NCBI RefSeq assembly: GCF_900496995.4
Contig: NC_044012.1
Span: 26,053,606 to 26,117,605, forward strand
Source: Aquila chrysaetos chrysaetos
Lineage: Eukaryota; Chordata; Aves; Accipitriformes; Accipitridae
Reading direction: 5' to 3'
Length of the DNA: 64,000 bases
In this document: in pieces, positions 33,801 through 45,260 of the stretch
Position numbering within the stretch: the stretch's first letter is position 1
How the letters are laid out: every line of letters starts with the position of its first letter
Notes under the pieces: model-generated
Databases searched by the model: none
Told to the model about the DNA's origin: nothing
Seen by the model: the letters and a program-made list of their open reading frames with translations, nothing else
Program-made: the position numbers and the translations under genes

Positions 33801-34558
33801 TAGAAAATGTACTGAGAGAGTTGTAGCGGCACATGAGTGTCTGGCTGCTATATGGGTACTGTTCTGAGATATCCAGGGGAGACTGGGCATGGCAGTCCTA
33901 GCATGCAAGGAGAAGGGTTGACAGGCCTTAGATTTGTCTGGAACTTAGGCTTCAGGAAAGGTGCTGAGCAGGAGGTAATCTCGGCTATGCAAAGGCTATT
34001 GGCAGATGTTGATTCTGCCAGCAACTGTGCTTGTTGAAGGCATTTACAGTCCTCGCCGGAGGAGATGACAGTTCATGCAGGAGTAGCCAAAGTGTCACAT
34101 TAAGTGCTTGCTAAAAATCCTTGCAAACTGCGTCAACCACTCTGAAACGCAATACATTCTTTATCTGTGATACAACTTTCTTACCTTTTTCTCTTGAACA
34201 TCAGTTTGTGTGCTCTGTTGATAACTACAAAAGCTGGCCTGATCATCTCTGGCCGTTGCTTTTGTCTAAGACTGGAAGGTCCTCAGAGTATCTTTTTATT
34301 TCAATGTATATAGTGCCTCAGTAGTGAGCTGCTCTCTGTAGCTTTCTCTCAGAGACCCCCATTTGATGCAAATTGTGAGGTGCTGCAGGTCTATATTTGT
34401 AACAACAATGCTAAGTGTTTCTCATCCCTTCCTAGATAATCACTTTGGTTGTGGGCATTGCCATTCTGATCTTCTCTCTCATCGCCACGTATTTCATCAA
34501 CGCCAAAGCAGATGTACTTTTTAGCATCCCACGGGACCCTGGGGCTGTGGCTTACTGA
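21877..34558 (+). CDS. NCSTN: NCSTN, nicastrin, complete, 17 coding exons
   Basis: Nicastrin is the large glycosylated ectodomain subunit of gamma-secretase (with presenilin, APH1 and PEN2), which cuts Notch and APP in the membrane. Exons: 21877-21988, 22269-22373, 23827-23950, 24471-24589, 25654-25799, 25988-26138, 26598-26707, 27538-27690, 29097-29201, 29379-29456, 29602-29771, 30995-31097, 31374-31469, 31989-32076, 32214-32365, 32693-32905, 34436-34558. They sum to 2,148 nt: 715 codons plus TGA (human 709), without frame breaks. Visible parts: N-terminal signal peptide ([12 protein letters not shown]), ectodomain with many N-x-S/T sites and the paired cysteines, the [10 protein letters not shown] motif across exons 8-9 needed for assembly and activity, and one C-terminal membrane helix ([20 protein letters not shown]) followed by the NAKADVLF tail ending GAVAY. 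The fold is that of an inactive aminopeptidase. The start is the first ATG in the CpG promoter; a second in-frame ATG lies at codon 13. The donor after exon 12 (gttcct) is weak. Confidence 0.97.
22105..22260. repeat. Degenerate ~40-bp tandem repeat in NCSTN intron 1
   Basis: A unit like CCCTTTGAGGTGGGG recurs near 22109, 22147, 22190 (as AATTGGGG followed by GAGCC) and 22236, spaced 38-47 bp. It lies just before exon 2, downstream of a short GGAC/GGAG tract at 22072-22098. Confidence 0.45.
30090..30116 (+). repeat. Poly(T)/pyrimidine tract with pseudo-acceptor in NCSTN intron 11
   Basis: Two T-runs separated by CC are followed directly by CAG. It looks like an ideal 3' splice site but lies about 880 bp before the true exon 12, and joining there gives no conserved protein. 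Confidence 0.6.
30690..30832 (+). mobile_element. MIR/L2-type retroposon remnant, NCSTN intron 11
   Basis: It shows the classic core order: CTTGCCTCAGTTTCTCTACCC, then TTGTAAATTGCTTAGAGATCCTCAGATGGGAGAAGC, resembling the L2/MIR 3' region (CCTCAGTTTCC ... GTAAAGCGCTTTGAGATCC). It is ancient and decayed. Confidence 0.65.
31715..31836 (-). mobile_element. MIR-type retroposon remnant, NCSTN intron 13
   Basis: On the minus strand this reads like a MIR core. The plus strand shows the reverse pattern: a GAGGAAGCCGAGG block, a CCACAAGGATCAGC block, then GTCAGTGGAGCTGGAATC and AACCCAATTCTC, as in reversed MIR copies. Confidence 0.6.
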
Positions 34559-35324
34559 AGATGTTCTCGGGGCTTGAGAAGTCTTAGCCCTTGGATTACA
34601 ATTGTCAAAGATAAAACTACACTGGAATGCCCCTCTCTCTGGATAGGGATGCAAATGTTTCTCTCCAGAGCTTCCCTGCTCGGGTTCTGGGGACTGAGCC
34701 CTAAAACTTAAGAGACTTTCCCAGAAAACTGTGCCGACCAAGCCCTAAAGAAACTGTGACTGAGAAGTTCCCAAAACCTTTCTTTTTAATTTGTCCCTAC
34801 TTCTGAGCAACTTGAGAGGATTGGTCCTGAATGCCACTGAGACAACAATGTGATGGATGTGTTCCCTAAATGAAGGCAAGGGTGGAAAGGGTAAAGGTAT
34901 TTTCTCTGGGATGTATGTGGACCAGCAGATTTCCATGGTGTCTGACAGCACAGGTTGCCTGTTAATGTCCAACAGTTGCTGTGAGTCTGTGTATACTACA
35001 ATGCAGGGAGGGCAAGATGTGTTTAACAGATGATTAGGTGTAAAATGTCCTTTTTTTAATGGTGCAATATTTTCTGGGTTTCGTATATATATAAATAGTT
35101 CCGTTTAATTAAAAAAAAAAAAAAACCTCCACTTACAAATTAACCTATTGCCTGTTTTGTCTTAGTTGCTGCCAAAAGGACCAAAAACAGAGTGTTGCAA
35201 TATGTTTTGGTCTTGGGAGAAGGAGAGTTTGTCTGATTTGGTTTTTGACTTGCATTGAAACTTTTAATTCTTTCTACAGCTGGACAAAAGAAAGACATTG
35301 TGCCCTCAGACAGAACAGGGAATT

Positions 35325-35442
35325 AACTTGCTGTTGTTTAGACTGTAAGCTCTCCAAGGCAGGGATGGCTGATCACTCCAAACAGCGCTTTCTACGATGG
35401 TACCTTGATCTCGGTCGATCCCTAGGCACTGGTATAATAAAT
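35325..35442 (+). mobile_element. MIR/L2-like 3' end that supplies an AATAAA
   Basis: The segment reads GACTGTAAGCTCTCCAAGGCAGGGATGG ... GATCCCTAGGCACTGGTATAATAAATA in pieces, the layout of amniote MIR/L2 tails (TGTAAGCTCCTTGAGGGCAGGGA ... CTAGGCACT ... AATAAATA). It ends at the best NCSTN poly(A) hexamer. Confidence 0.65.
35436..35441 (+). terminator. NCSTN: Distal NCSTN poly(A) signal
   Basis: Canonical AATAAA inside the MIR/L2-like tail, 878 bp after the stop codon. A T-rich stretch follows at 35445-35452. Confidence 0.6.
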
Positions 35443-37837
35443 ATGTTTTTTAATGAGCATACTCACATGCTTTGTTTCCTTCGATGCTATTGCTTAGGGT
35501 CCAGCAAGACTGGGCTCTCAGTGCTAGCGGTTGTGACTGACCAGGCACTTGGATATTCCTGGTTGTTCCTTTTGTATGAAAATTCACTTGCTCTTCAGCA
35601 ATCGTGATTTAAAGGTGTGATAGTGCTGTTGTCCAAAGCGAGGAGCTCAAAAATAGGTAGAGAGGATTAATTCCAGAAATCAGAGCTGACTAGCACTAAA
35701 GCAGACATCACTTTCCCTTCCCTAGAGGACAGTGAGAGCTTATTGTTTTTAAGTCTTTTCTCAACGAGGCATACACTCTGGAGTTTTAAAGTAATTCAGA
35801 CCTTGTACTTTCAGTGCTACCCTGAGGGAGACTTTTTCCACTTGCTAATGCATCCTGCTATCAGGAAACTGCTCCTGATACTTGGTGGAATGTTTCTGTG
35901 CCTGATTTCTTTTAATTTCTCCTAGCAATGCTGAAGAAACTCATATCTCAATTTACATGGAGATATCTTGTCTTTACAATAAGAATTTTCATAGCCTCTA
36001 ACTCCTAATCTTTGGACTCATTCCAACTTTGTCAGAACAAAATCAGTTCCCCAAAATTATGCAAGTAAGCTATTTCTGTGCATGAAAGTATTTGGAGTGA
36101 GACGGAGGACCTCAAGACAGCATGTGGTCTGGCAGAGAATTTTGTAGAATGTGTTTTTCCTTCCCTAAGGTAAGTTCATTCTGGTTTTGTACATATCAAA
36201 ATGCAAATGCTTAATTCAAGGTGGAGCAGTGCTGTGTGGAGAGATGTTGGGATCGGTGATGGCTAATCAGCAAATTGGGTCAATATACACAGGGTTCTTG
36301 ATAATTTTCAAATTAAAAATGTGTCTGTCCTTCCCATACTGCTCACTCTCCTGTCTTTCAAATCTAGATTCTGTGCTCGGGTTTGGGCTTTTTTAATTTT
36401 TTCCTTTTTCTTGTCCTGAAGGTTTCTGGTTGGAATTTTTTTCCCTCCTTGTTTTCCCCATACAAACAGGAATAAACCCTTTTACCACTTCCAGCCCCAT
36501 TTTCCACTCCCAGCTTTTTGTTCCGAGCTGCTCTCTGGCGAGGCAAACAAACAGCTGCCTCCGTTGTCTGTGCCTACACCGCTCCTTGGATGGCCAACAG
36601 GTCTCCCCTGTGGACAGTGCAATGAGCAACCCTCCTATCAGTGGCTGACAAAAGGAGGGGAGAAGCAAGGGGGCTAGGCTGGCAGGCGCTGCAGCAGAGA
36701 CACATTTTCCCTCCTGCTGCCAATGCTGGAGAACACCGCAAGTCTTCGCTCTACTGTCAGCCCAAAATTTACCCTGAGCTGGGGGTTTGCGTGTCCCTCA
36801 AACTCTCTTGGTGCCAGCAGTGTTGCTCGCTGCTCAGAGGGGTAAAAGGAAGGCAGTAGCCATCGGTGTTTCCAGCCCTCCTCATTTTGTTTTGCCATGG
36901 TCAGTAAATTTGTTTTGCTCAGCTGGCTTTTGATGACGAGGCTTGCGCCGTGCAGATCTGAGCCTTCCCTCCTCTAGGGAATTGGGCCTGACTGTTGGAT
37001 GAAAGGGGGTGGGGAAGAAATAGTCAGGATTGCAGGATTCATCTGGGAAGTAAATAAGCTACGAGAGTGAATCCTACTCCCTAGGTTTCTCTTCCCTGTC
37101 CAGCCCCCGACTGGCTGCAGCTGCTGTCCTTCCCCTCACAGAGAGAGAATCTCACCGGTGACATGGACCCCGCTACTTCCCTGTTTCACAGGGGTGAGGG
37201 GATGCTCTTGAGATCTTGAGGTGAATGGTATTTGAAATACAAAGGTGTTTTGTTAAAGTAAAGCCAATGTTGGTGAAAGCTGCTTTTTGTGACGTGGAGA
37301 ATGAAATCTCATTTTACACAGAAACAAGACCATGCAAAAAGGTCTTATGTTCACTTGCATCCCTCCCCAGATCATAAACGGGGCAAGATGGGAGGGATCG
37401 GGATCTCTGTGACCTATTCAGTCATTTAGTCTCACTCCTGATCTTCAAACAAAGAGCTGACAGTGGATTTGGGAGTGCTCATTCACCTCTGCTGGGACCA
37501 GGAAAGTCTTTGTTGCTTTTGTGTACGACTGCTCAATCGCTGTCTGCTGCTTTAAGCCCGGAGTTAGTGTCTTAGCCCTGGAAAGGCTCGCTCTTAAGCC
37601 ACCCTTTCTGTACCTTCAGAGTACAGTTATCTGCAGTAGATACATGTCCCCAGTTCAAAAATGAAACAGGCTTGACCCCTTGTGTGTCTTCCTTCATAAT
37701 GTACAGTAGCTGCCTTTGGTTTGGGGCTGAGTTGTATCTATAGTTCCTCCTTACTATCCTGGTATAACAGCAGCTGTCCTCAGCTGCGCAAACCTTAAAG
37801 TTGATAACTCCCCTGATACACTTTCCTCCATCACTCC

Positions 37838-37922
37838 TGACATTATGTGCATTAATTAGAGCATCCCTAATGCTAATAAGCAATGGGGAATAAGTGCCTT
37901 CTCAGTACATTAATGTGCAAAA
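37838..37922. promoter_or_regulatory. Candidate enhancer with clustered homeodomain-type sites
   Basis: A compact AT-rich island contains CATTAATTAGAGC, CCTAATGCTAATAAGC and CATTAATGTGC, that is several TAAT/ATTA cores within about 80 bp. The composition differs from the flanks. Function is inferred from site clustering only. Confidence 0.3.
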
Positions 37923-40900
37923 TAGTTTGAGTATCGGCATACATGTAGATTCACTTTTATCCTTGCGATAGAAGCAAAATTACTGAGTTCTGAGGAACAA
38001 CTGTGTGTATTTTGATGTGTACTGGCTAAATAAGTTAGAGTCTAAGTTGTGCTGGGTGACAGTGCAAAGCTGGTGGTACGGCCTTCTTTGAGGTAGGCTG
38101 ACATGAAGAAGAATTCCCCCATTCAAAGCCCATTTGCTTTGATAATTAGAAAAGTTTGCATGGGAAATTATGCAAAACATATGGAAAGCAAACAACTTTC
38201 CTGCTCTGTGTCTGGTTGTCTTTGAAGCAGCAGCTCACAGCAGAGTACCCCTGGCTGCCTCTTGGTCTAGGGAAGGGATGCAGCAAGCACCACTTGCATC
38301 TGTCGTAGCTGGTCTTGGAGGACATAGTCCAGCTGAGAAACAATTCACAGGAATGCTCTAGAGATACATAGCTGTTTTCTGGCTTTGACAGATTTCTCCT
38401 GGCAAACCTTGCTGCATTGATTTAAGATACTCTCCCAGCTGACAAAGGTTACCATCTCTCTAGCACAGTCAGCAGAGGAGACAAAAGCTCAGTCCATTTC
38501 AGTTCAGCATCACAATCAACTTCAGGTACTGGGAAAATGCTCTTTTCTGACTCTTAAGACTTTGACTTGTTGTTCCAAAGCATGAGTACTTGAATTTCTT
38601 CCAGAACTACTACATTTTGAGGTTGTTTACATCACTCCTGGTTTAACCAGTTTTTCCTGACACTCATAGATGCTGGACAGCTTTGAGTTCTGTCCAAGCA
38701 CTTGGCATCTTTGGCATCTTTTAGGCACTGAGTTCAGCAGGTTAGTTATTCTGCCGGTTTAGTGGGACAGGGGTTTTGCAAGCTTTGTCCCCTGCTCAAC
38801 GCTTGACCAAAGAAAGAGGGAAGAAAGGAGAAAGCAGCTGAGCAGCCAAGGGCAGATTCACCCTTAAGAGATGGAGCCTGGAAGAAGCAAGTTCTGCCAG
38901 GGGAAAAAGAAGTGATGCAACTTCTAGCAAGTCTTGCTGAACTGCTCCTCAAAATAAACAGGCTGTTGATGCCAGCGAAGGCTTGGGCAGCTGCTCCCAG
39001 GGGCAGTTGCCTGTCTGCACCTTGCACTGTATTTTGCTCTTGAAGGTAAAGGCTGCAGCTTTGAGCCTATTCCCATCTCCTCCCCACACCCAGCTCCACT
39101 GAGTCTGGTGCTGGCAGGACAGCCCTGGAGAAGATCAACCAGACACTGGAACCACCTTTCCTGTTGTACTTGGAGAGAAGTAATTCACTACCTGCTGCCG
39201 GCTCTTTTGGCTACCAGGTGCCAAGCCAGGAGTAGAAACCCAGGGATCTCTCTGCCTCACTTTTCTCCTGACTGTCAGTGACTGTCCTCCAAAATTAGCT
39301 TCATGCCTGTACCTTGCCTTGCATGGATCCATGAGAAGTCCTGTCCTTACTGATAACCCTGCAGACTCCATGGCACTCCCAGCCATGCCTCTGGTACTGA
39401 GATAGTGCTTGGATTACCCCAAACCACCTCCAGTGTATATCAAAGCCCAGACTAGGTTTTTTGGGCAGCCCCTAACTCCTCTTGCTGAGGAGGGCAGCTG
39501 GCACATGCTCTCTCTGCTGTAGAGCCCCCAGGCATCTTGCTGAGACACACACTCCCCCCTTCATGCACACACATAATTTGCAAGCATCAATTTCCTCTCC
39601 TCTCTCCCCACGCAACTCTACCAGGGATTTCTGCACAAAAAGAAGATGCCACTGACTCTCTTGACCTCTGAACTCAGCTGCTTCCCAGGAGGCAGAGGGC
39701 TGGGGCTGAGCCCAGAGAGGAGGGTTTGCAGCTGCCCTTGTGCCCTGAGGGGGGAGGCATATGGGGGTGACAGTCAATGAGACAAGGAGAAAAGAGAGGA
39801 AATGTGTGTTTTCTTAGCACCCGGCTTTCCAGCTCCTGGGAACTTTATGGCTCTGGAATATTAAGAGGCAGGAAAGTTAATTAATACCCAGAACAAAGCC
39901 AGGGCTGTTTGGCTTCTAGGAGAAGGAAGCAGTGGAGACGGGAAGAAAAAATTGGTGTCTTAAATAAGTTGTTTTCTACCTTTTGTCAGCAGCTAAAATA
40001 GAGATGAAGCCCACTGTGGGGGTGAAGGGATTGATTTTTGGAGACCAAAGAAAGAGGCTTTCTGACAAAGGGCACGAGAGTTTGTTGGGTGGGCTATAGG
40101 AACAGCTACCATTGCCTTATTCAGGCTGGGGACAGAGCTTGGGACATCGCAGAGCAGTATTAGTAGTGCCATGCTCTCTGTCACTTCTCTAAGAAGTCAC
40201 TCTTTCTCTTACTTGAGATGACACTTCTGCTCCCCACGTAGCATCCTTTCCTCACCAGTCTTCCCAGCTTCTGCTGCCTCTCCTGTTCCCAGCACTGGAA
40301 CCCAGCAGCAGTGGCTGCAGCTTGCTGGAGTCGAGCTGTCCCACAGATGGCCTTGATAGGACTGTCGTTCATCCCCTTCACTTCTCCCTGACAGTCAGTA
40401 TTGCAGTGTGGCTGGGTTCAGCTTCCAGTTGGGCTATTGCCTGCCTGATATCTAGCTCAGGATTTAGAGAGACTGAGGTCTTGCCCTACATACTGCTTTA
40501 AGGCATATACGAACAACCAGACCCTGTTTTCACAAGTGACAATTGCTTAGGCATGGATTATTCAAGGGAAAGCATTTAGCTTTAACTCCCAGATAAATAC
40601 ACAGAGAAAACCTGCTACCTGCCCCAAGAGCTACTCCTCTGCATGCCTTCGAAACTGCTCTAGATCTGTCTGTGCTGAATACTTTAAAAACATCTGAGCT
40701 TTGTGTGCCCTGTGCCTCAAGTGTCTGTGGAGTGGGCCTGAGCCTATCCTTTGCCTATGTAGACTGGCAGGTCTTTGGTCCATGGACCAATAAAGTGGAT
40801 ACAGATGTAATGGAGCCTTTGTGTAATGCTGCTGTCTAAAGGATACATTGAGTCCTGTGTCCCAATCCAGTGCTCTGTCCTGTAGCCTATGGTCCCTCTC

Positions 40901-41939
40901 CAGTAGTCCTGCTGCCATGATCACTGACAACTGCTTTCTGTGTCCTACCCATGAGCAGCAATGAGGTCCAGCTGAAGGAAGGAAGTCAGCTTAGCTCAGG
41001 ATAACTATCGCAGGAAGCAAGGGCCATTGGCTGGCACCCAGCAGGCATCCAAGTCCAACATGTGTTTAAAATCAGGGTCTGACTACTACAAATAGGAGTG
41101 TAGGAATTGCCAGACTGGATCATGCCCAGGGTCCATCTCTGCCGCCTCCCATGTCTCTGACAGAGACCAGCACCCACTGCTGCTGGGAAAGGCATTGCAG
41201 CTGTCTGTCCCAGCTCTGCTCAACCTTGTCCTCTCTCTGCGTGCAGCAAGAACATCCAGTCAAATCTTGCCACCACCACGCCTGCATGTCTGTCCATCCA
41301 TCTGTCTGTCATCCAGTCAGTTGCATGCATCCCTGGAGGAAAAATACCAGAGCTGGAGAAGAAGGAAGGTAGTTTGGGGAGATAATGATTCAAGCTTGGT
41401 CTTCCCCAGCCTGCCTTGTGCAGCCCTGTGTTCCTGGGGCCCTGTCATTTTATCTCCAGCCTCTTTCACCTGCCTGTCCAGCCTGAGCGCTTGTGTGTGG
41501 TGCAATTGCTCAGAGGAGGTAGAGGGTGAGGCAGAGATGGAGGATGCTGCTTAGGACCTACAGCTCTCTGCTACCCAGGTGATCTTTCCCCAGTGCCAGC
41601 ACAGCTTTAACAGTGAGGTTTCTGGGGCTAATCAAGATCGACATACAAACAAAACAGCATCTCTGCATCTCGCAGCCAGCAGAAAGGGAGAAGCAGATGG
41701 GCTAGAGGAGGCAGGGAGCTGCTGCTAAGTGGATTGATGGAGAGGCCTTTAAGAGAGATGGATTGGAGAGGGAGCCGCTGGAGGAAAGGGCTGGGGCGGC
41801 CACGCTGTGAATGGGGCAGGGGCCCAGGGAGATGATGGGAAGGGAGAAAGGCCTGCAGATAACAGATGGATGGACACAAAGACTGGAAGGGAAGAGAGGG
41901 ACAGATGGACAGGCAATAGAGAGTCAGGAGAAGAGAGGG

Positions 41940-42342
41940 ATCTGGACATAATTAGATTGGATCCGATTATGACAGACTCGATTAGAGCAATATTATGATC
42001 AGGAGCTTCTGTCGCTATTTGGCTTTTAGGGGGGAACAAAGCCAGAGAGCACGTGTGGAAGGGGGACAAGCAGAGGCGAAGGGAACCGGGAAGGATGAAA
42101 GGAAAGGGGCTCCTTGTGAAAGCTGTCAGTGGTGGTGGTGACAGATTGTCTAGTTATCGAGCACCGGGGCCGTCTGTCACCGACCGCTCACAAAACCTGC
42201 ACTCCATAAAAGCCAGGGAGACAAAGGCGAGGAGAGGAGAGGGGCTATCAGAGCCGAGAGCTTCTGTCACTAGCCAGGCAAGCGTGCCCAGGGCATGGGG
42301 AGAGCTGTGCAGATCAGGGGCCTTCTGTTATTAGTTAGGCAC
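41940..42342. promoter_or_regulatory. Candidate regulatory block with a recurring CTTCTGTYRCTA-like motif
   Basis: The left end has closely spaced homeodomain-type sites (AATTAGATTGGATC, CGATTATGAC, CGATTAGAGC). A motif close to GATCAGGRGCTTCTGTCRCTA followed by GGC appears near 41998, 42250 and 42311, with a weaker relative (GGGGCCGTCTGTCACCGAC) near 42166. The repeated motif in non-identical surroundings suggests protein binding sites or an old duplicated element. Confidence 0.3.
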
Positions 42343-45159
42343 ATGCACAAGTAAACATGGGTGAGCATGCAAACACATGTGCTGAGGGGTGCTGGACCTT
42401 GCTCAGCCACCTACCCGCACGCACGTGTACTCTGCAGCCCAAGTTTGCACGTGCACGCACACTTGTGCACACACAGCTTGCATAGACAGCCTGCATGTGC
42501 ACACACATTTGCGTGTTCTAACATCCTTGCCCAAAAAGGCCTTGAGCCCTGGCTTTGCAGGTCATCATCACCCTGAGTGAAGATTAACAGGCTGCCCAGG
42601 TGATTGCAGCGTCGATCCAAATAGCTCTGCTTCCCTCTCACTGTCTGCAAAGAGTCTGGTAGCTGGAGCATCACCCGGCTGAGCATTGCAGCATGGTCGG
42701 CGAGGCCTTGCGCCATCTGTGCAGAGTGTCTGAACCTTCACAGCCAGCCTGGGCTGCAGCCATTAGTTGCAAGAGCATGCTGCAAACCAGACATGATGGA
42801 GCTGGCACCTGCCCCCTCCACAAACTGCACTTGTGCATGTCTGGACAAAGTATAATGGCACCAAAGGCGACACTGTGGATGCTACAGGATCTCTGATGGC
42901 TTGGCTGCAGGGAATGGTCCAAAAAGGCAGGTCTGCCAGAAAAGACTTTGCCATGAATGAGCAGCTGGGTGGTCACAGGAACACGGCGGAGCCCAGCACC
43001 TTTTGTTCTGCAGAGGGTCCTTGCTGGAGAGATGGGGCGCAGTCCCACCATGTGCATGAAGGTACCAGTTGATGGGCAGGAGTAGTAATGCCCCCCAGGG
43101 ACTCTGTCTTTCCAGCATCTGTGAGTTGTGGCTGGGATCTTCTTCCAGGTCTCCAACCCATTGTTTGGACATGCAGCCCCTCACTGTATAAAAGTTACAA
43201 AACTCCAGCTGGTTCTGCTCCAGCAGCACAAGGGTTAAAGCTGCCTGTTTTCCCCGACAAGCCCAGGCCAGTGTGGTCCCCAGTGGCTTTGTACAATATG
43301 TCACCTCATCTCCTGCCAAATGCTGCTTCTTCTAGTCTCTTTTCATACCTCGCCGTGCCCTCCCTGCACGCATGCAGGAGGCCTGGAGCAGCAAGCCCAG
43401 CTTGGGTCCCCCCGACCCTGTGCCACAGCTCCTCTCTCTGCAGCCAATCCCTGAACCTTGTGGGTCAAGGTGGGCAAGTCCTGGAGGGCTTCATCCCCTT
43501 GGATGGAAATGCCACAATGGACCCACCTGGGTCCATCAGCCTCATAGGTCAAGCTGAAGATATCGAGAGATTTTTAAGAGTTGGTGGTGCTCCCACTGGT
43601 GTTCACCACCCTCTTTCTTCTTGAATGCTGTATTGAAAGGGAGGCCCAGGAATTCAGAGGAAACAAGGGTTTTCTGCAGGCTCCAGCTTGTGGGCTCCTG
43701 AGATTAAGAAACCTGGTTGGTTTTGACAAGGAATACCAGTTTCTGCCAGCCAGGAAGTCGGGAAACTCAGAGGTGAAGAACAAAGCCAGAGGGTCTCTTG
43801 TTCTACCTCCCCCAAATCTCATCAGTTTTTTGCCAGCCTTAGGATATTTGAAGCTTAGAAGCTCTTGCCAAGGAGATAGAGAACGAGGCAGCAGCCAAAA
43901 TCCCCGGGATCACGGCAGCTTCCATGGGCTGCAGGCTCTGAGCAGGCACCAGGGAGGATTGCAGCTATGGGGGGAATATTGGCTTCGATTGCAAGGGAAG
44001 GGTCTTGAGTTTCTCGCTCTGTTGTCACCCTCCCATGAGACCTGTGGCTGTAGCTTCATCTTCCCCTGCTCCCCAGCACAGCCCTGCTGGTGTTCGTCTT
44101 GCCCTCCAAAAGCCAGTCAGCTCTGCAAGGCCATGCAACACTCAGCATCAGGGCTGCGTCCTGCCCCTTGACACTTCTCAGGTACAAAGAACAACCATTT
44201 TCTAAGCTGAGGGACATCCCAGATTAAATCCTCCCTCCTGGCAGTGCAAAATTTGGATGCTGAGAGATGAAGGGGCCTTTGCAATCTCAGCTCTTACCTG
44301 CAGGAGGAGGAAGTCTGAGATTCTGCGTCATCCCAGGGCAGAGTTAAGGTGACTGCGTTATGGGAAGGGGACCTTGGCTGCTGGGAGCAGGCGCTGTGCT
44401 TGTGTCACTGCAGCCGAGCAGAGAGGGCTGTCCCCAGTTAGTGTCCCCTGCCTCGGGGGTAAGCGGGGCAGTCCGTGTCCCCACAGAGCACTGTGCATCA
44501 CTCCCCAAGAGAACTGCAAGGATCTGGGGTGGGAGGATGGATCTGCCAATGCCTCGACTTGAGGGAAGAACTTGAGTGGAAGCCCGCTGAAGGGAGCCGA
44601 AACCTGCCCGCTCGCCTGGATGCTGCACGCTGCAATGGCTGTGAGGCCAGCACAGATCGGGCCTGGCATCCCCAGTGGGGAGGCTCCGGCAGCCAGCTCC
44701 GCTCCTTCCCTCCCCCCTCCCCGAGCCCAGCCCGGCAGGATGCCCGGAGCAGCGCAGCATCAGCTGCGGAGAGAGGTGGGGCCCTGCTGGCGTCCTGGCA
44801 GGGGGAGAGGAGCTGGCCCTGGGGGTGGGCAGGCAAGACGGGAACAGAGGAGGGGCAGGGAGCACAGAGCGAGAAATAAATACAAACAGCCCATCAGGCT
44901 TCTCGGGGGAGATGGGGGGCCCAGGCGGAGCACTGCAGCGAGGGAGGAGGGGGACGTGTGTGCACGGGCAGGGGGATATGGGGCGCACAATGGGGCTGGA
45001 AGGGGTTGGGGAAGGGTGTGCATGCCTCTGTGGACGTGTATGTGCTGCTTGTGTGTCCGCATGTGAGAGAGGAGTAATCTGTGCGTGAGAAGTATGCGCG
45101 GGACGTGCATGTGATAGATGCATGACGTGCATTGCATCCAGTGTATTATCCAGGCATGC

Positions 45160-45260
45160 TGTGCATCGCGCGCACGTTAGTCTTGGGGCGGATGTGGCTA
45201 TTGCCACGAGCTCATTAGGCGAATATTGTTTTATAATCGGTGCCATAGCAATGGTGAGGC
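45160..45260. promoter_or_regulatory. Candidate regulatory element with RFX-like X-box
   Basis: An AT-rich island in GC-rich surroundings. It contains GGTGCCATAGCAATGG (45239-45254), an imperfect palindrome like the RFX X-box, a related GGCTATTGCCAC (45196-45207), and CTCATTAGGCG and TTTTATAATCGG. It lies 1.2 kb upstream of the NHLH1 promoter. Confidence 0.3.

Larger units (their letters stand above)
34559..35460 (+). other. NCSTN: NCSTN 3' UTR
   Basis: From the TGA to the AATAAA at 35436-35441. A proximal end is possible near 35110-35125, where ATTAAA (35108-35113) runs into a genomic A15 tract. The last ~115 nt are a MIR/L2-like element that supplies the distal hexamer. Confidence 0.55.

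Noticed and set aside
42412-42520. CA/TG-rich tract as a CRISPR-like or structured array
   Set aside because: Irregular purine/pyrimidine alternation with no fixed repeat and spacer; a simple-sequence region of a vertebrate genome.
44344-45246. 300-codon minus-strand open frame
   Set aside because: Low-complexity His/Thr/Pro-rich product of CA/TG-rich DNA; overlapping open frames in other phases argue against coding.
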